Source of the DNA: a virus
Virus record (IMG/VR): IMGVR_UViG_3300012000_000091
Location: 1-29,786 of that record
DNA: 29,786 nt
Strand: one strand, 5' to 3'
This document shows positions 28,048 through 29,786 of this stretch, one piece after another. Made by a program: the position numbers and the translations under genes. Numbering within the stretch: the stretch's first letter is position 1; each line of letters opens with the position of its first letter. The notes below the pieces were generated by a model. The model was not told where the DNA came from. It saw only the letters and a list, made by a program, of their open reading frames with translations, and searched no databases.

Positions 28048-29121
28048 TTAACCTCCCGGCTTGCGTTTCTGCGCTGCAATCATCGGCGCAGCAAAATTTA
28101 AAAATTTCATTAAGGCAGCTTGTTGTTTAGGGTCAATTCCCATATTTTGTCCAGCTTGATTTAAACCATAATTAATAGCCGCACCTTTAGCTGCTTGACC
28201 TAAATCAAACGGGCGACCTGTTAACAGTGAAGAAATACCAGATGTAGCAATTGATTTAACAGGGGCTGCAAGTTGCCCTAAAGATTGATTTAACCCAGTC
28301 ATATTTCCTAGCGTATCAACACCTGATCCAATAAGACTAGACCCTGCGCCTGACCTAAATCCTTTACCAAAACTTTGCCCTGTTAAAGTTCCTAAACCCC
28401 CCTGTAGTACTCCAGATACAAGAGCGTTAGCTCCAACGTTTGCTAATGCACTACCGCCTAAAAAACTCCCCAGTTGCCCCCCTACATTTCCTAATAAACC
28501 GCCAACACCGCCAAAAGGAAGAGAAGCAATAGAAGCAATTTTTAACGCATTAGCTACATTTTGGGCATCAGGGTGCTCACCTTTGTAATAGGATGGGTCA
28601 CCTACAGGAATAAGTTTATCGCCCTTAGGGATGTAGGCTTGCGCCATGCGCTCGCGCTCAGTACCGCCCGTTTTACCGCCCATGTATATAACAACGTTTC
28701 CAGAATTAAGTTCCCCCGGAGTTAATTCATCCATGTTAACTTCAGTAGTGTTACCCTTTTCATCTTTTTTGTAGGCTTTAACAAAAGATGTTTTATGCCC
28801 TAACTGTTCACCAAACTTCTCACGAAACAAGTCACTAGCGGTTTTAGCTTGCTCTTCTTCACCAATAACATTACTTGCTTGCTCATCTGTGCCATAAATA
28901 GGCGTTGTCTTTTTACCAAAATCAGTCAGGCCCGCAAACGGATTAGCAAGCGTTTCACCAGCAGTCCAACCCGTATCAGCCTTTGCACCTTTAGGAGTTG
29001 TGCCATACTGCGTGGCTCTTTCAGACAAATATTGATCCAGCGCTCGTTGTTGCTGAAACGATTGTAGTTTCTGCAATGCAGCTTGCTGTTCAGGAGTTAG
29101 CGTTCTAGCAGAAGTAGTCAC
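28048..29121 (-). CDS. Glycine-rich hydrophobic virion protein, 357 aa
   Basis: The gene starts at GTG 29121, two bases after the stop of the fiber-like gene. Residues 1-35 are a Gln/Leu/Ala helix (LTPEQQAALQKLQSFQQQ), residues 40-185 are polar, and residues 190-330 are rich in Gly, Leu, Ala and Ser with several weakly hydrophobic stretches (SLPFGGVGGLLGNVGGQLG). The protein ends basic (QKRKPGG). Gly-rich hydrophobic proteins next to large internal proteins are typical of membrane-interacting ejection proteins such as T7 gp14. That comparison is of composition and position only. No catalytic motif is visible. Confidence 0.75.
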   Translation of the reverse strand: MTTSARTLTPEQQAALQKLQSFQQQRALDQYLSERATQYGTTPKGAKADTGWTAGETLANPFAGLTDFGKKTTPIYGTDEQASNVIGEEEQAKTASDLFREKFGEQLGHKTSFVKAYKKDEKGNTTEVNMDELTPGELNSGNVVIYMGGKTGGTERERMAQAYIPKGDKLIPVGDPSYYKGEHPDAQNVANALKIASIASLPFGGVGGLLGNVGGQLGSFLGGSALANVGANALVSGVLQGGLGTLTGQSFGKGFRSGAGSSLIGSGVDTLGNMTGLNQSLGQLAAPVKSIATSGISSLLTGRPFDLGQAAKGAAINYGLNQAGQNMGIDPKQQAALMKFLNFAAPMIAAQKRKPGG

Positions 29122-29123
29122 AA

Positions 29124-29762
29124 TTACTCAATCCCAGACACAAAAGTGGCAGTCAGTATGACCGATGGTATCGCAGGTCGGGTTGGAGAAGAAGGGGCTG
29201 CGTAGTGTTCAATTCTAGCACTTGTGTTTGTTGTGCACCAGTACAGTTGCAGGTAATCGTTAGCTGTCATATCAACAATAAAGTTAAGTGCAGCAACGGT
29301 ATGGTATGGGTCTCCCGGATTCTTACGGGCTGCTAAACCAAATCGGCTATTGGAGTCGGCAATGTCTGTACCGTTTTTTCTAAACCATATGTCAATATCT
29401 TGTGGGGCGTTAGTATCATTAGTTAATTGGATACTAAACTGTATATTGTAATAGCCGGGGTAGGTTACGTAAATTTGAGAACTGCTTTGAACTCCCACCC
29501 CACTTGATATCGCCGTAGAATTTAAAGTTATAGGGTATGCAGTTGTTGTTGAAACCGCAGTTTGATCCGTTGTATCGTAAAAAGATCCGCACGGATTGCT
29601 TAAAAATCTTCCTCCTTTTGGCCCCAATAAAAATTGATTTACATTGCTTAGCCTATTAAAGTAAAGGCGCAATACGTTATTGAGCTGCTCTTGATATTGC
29701 GCGCTCCATTCCTGTGGTGCATAAGGAAGATTGGGTGATGGGGGTGTATTTAAATTAATCAT
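29124..29762 (-). CDS. Jelly-roll (C1q/TNF-like) fiber or head-decoration protein, 212 aa
   Basis: The first 50 residues are helical and Pro-rich (a possible attachment part, with EWSAQYQEQLNNVLRLYFNR). Residues about 57-208 are nearly all beta strands: alternating hydrophobics around YVTYPGYYNIQFSIQLT, IDIWFRKNGTDIADS, and a closing VILTATFVSG. This strand order fits the C1q/TNF-type jelly roll common in phage fibers and decoration proteins. Trimerisation and receptor or capsid binding are family expectations, not shown here. It is first of the visible minus-strand virion genes, and its ATGA start overlaps an upstream frame. Confidence 0.75.
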   Translation of the reverse strand: MINLNTPPSPNLPYAPQEWSAQYQEQLNNVLRLYFNRLSNVNQFLLGPKGGRFLSNPCGSFYDTTDQTAVSTTTAYPITLNSTAISSGVGVQSSSQIYVTYPGYYNIQFSIQLTNDTNAPQDIDIWFRKNGTDIADSNSRFGLAARKNPGDPYHTVAALNFIVDMTANDYLQLYWCTTNTSARIEHYAAPSSPTRPAIPSVILTATFVSGIE

Positions 29763-29786
29763 GCGCCAAGCCCCGTAGCTCTACCG
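29759..29786 (-). CDS. C-terminal end of an upstream gene (partial)
   Basis: On the minus strand the window edge begins in a frame that reads GRATGLGA and then stops at TGA (29759-29761). The stop overlaps the ATG of the fiber-like gene as ATGA, the same coupling used throughout this genome. Only eight codons are visible, so the product cannot be named, and the frame could be fortuitous. Confidence 0.35.

Noticed and set aside
29124-29762. Diversity-generating retroelement target in the fiber-like gene
   Set aside because: I saw no reverse transcriptase gene and no near-identical template copy differing at adenines anywhere in the window.

Overview
This window reads as part of a tailed double-stranded DNA phage genome (a free phage, or a prophage fragment whose ends are not in view). 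The evidence is a compact early replication/recombination block facing a block of very large virion proteins, almost no intergenic space, many ATGA-type gene overlaps, and no rRNA, tRNA or bacterial housekeeping genes. I see no integrase, terminase, capsid, portal or lysis gene, so those must lie outside. Sigma70-like promoter elements and Shine-Dalgarno sites suggest a bacterial host; the host itself cannot be named from sequence alone. No stretch longer than 300 bases lacks a gene.

Region 1 (1-690, + strand) holds a partial and a small hypothetical gene. Region 2 (688-1820, - strand) is a two-gene cassette: a calcineurin-like metallophosphoesterase and a small acidic protein. It runs against the early genes and has its own candidate promoter and a good terminator.

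Region 3 (1892-12538, + strand) is the DNA-metabolism block. In order it has an NrdR-like zinc ribbon, a small hypothetical, a VRR-NUC nuclease, another small hypothetical, a family A DNA polymerase with 3'-5' exonuclease, a minimal HExxH protein, a Cas4/RecB-like Fe-S nuclease, an HNH nuclease overlapping an unknown gene, an SNF2-type helicase, a coiled-coil protein, a candidate ssDNA-binding protein (these last two behind a promoter-like TATAAT site), an HTH protein, a small protein ending in a sliding-clamp-binding motif, a primase-polymerase/DUF927 helicase, and a small convergent gene. Together these can prime, unwind, copy and process DNA without an obvious host primase or helicase.

Region 4 (12495-29786, - strand, read right to left) looks like a single late operon for the virion. 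It encodes a jelly-roll fiber-like protein, a glycine-rich hydrophobic protein, a protein with a tandem 36-residue repeat, a 1126-residue low-complexity/repeat protein, a 632-residue coiled-coil protein, and a 3086-residue polyvalent protein with an HExxGH metallopeptidase-like site and an LPD38-type C-terminal region. I infer that several of these are internal (ejected) virion proteins of a podovirus-like particle. A hairpin in the convergence zone (12438-12466) probably ends this operon.

The most unusual parts are the giant polyvalent protein and the 1126-residue protein. The latter combines at least four different repeat systems, including a 25-copy hexanucleotide array whose variation is entirely synonymous.
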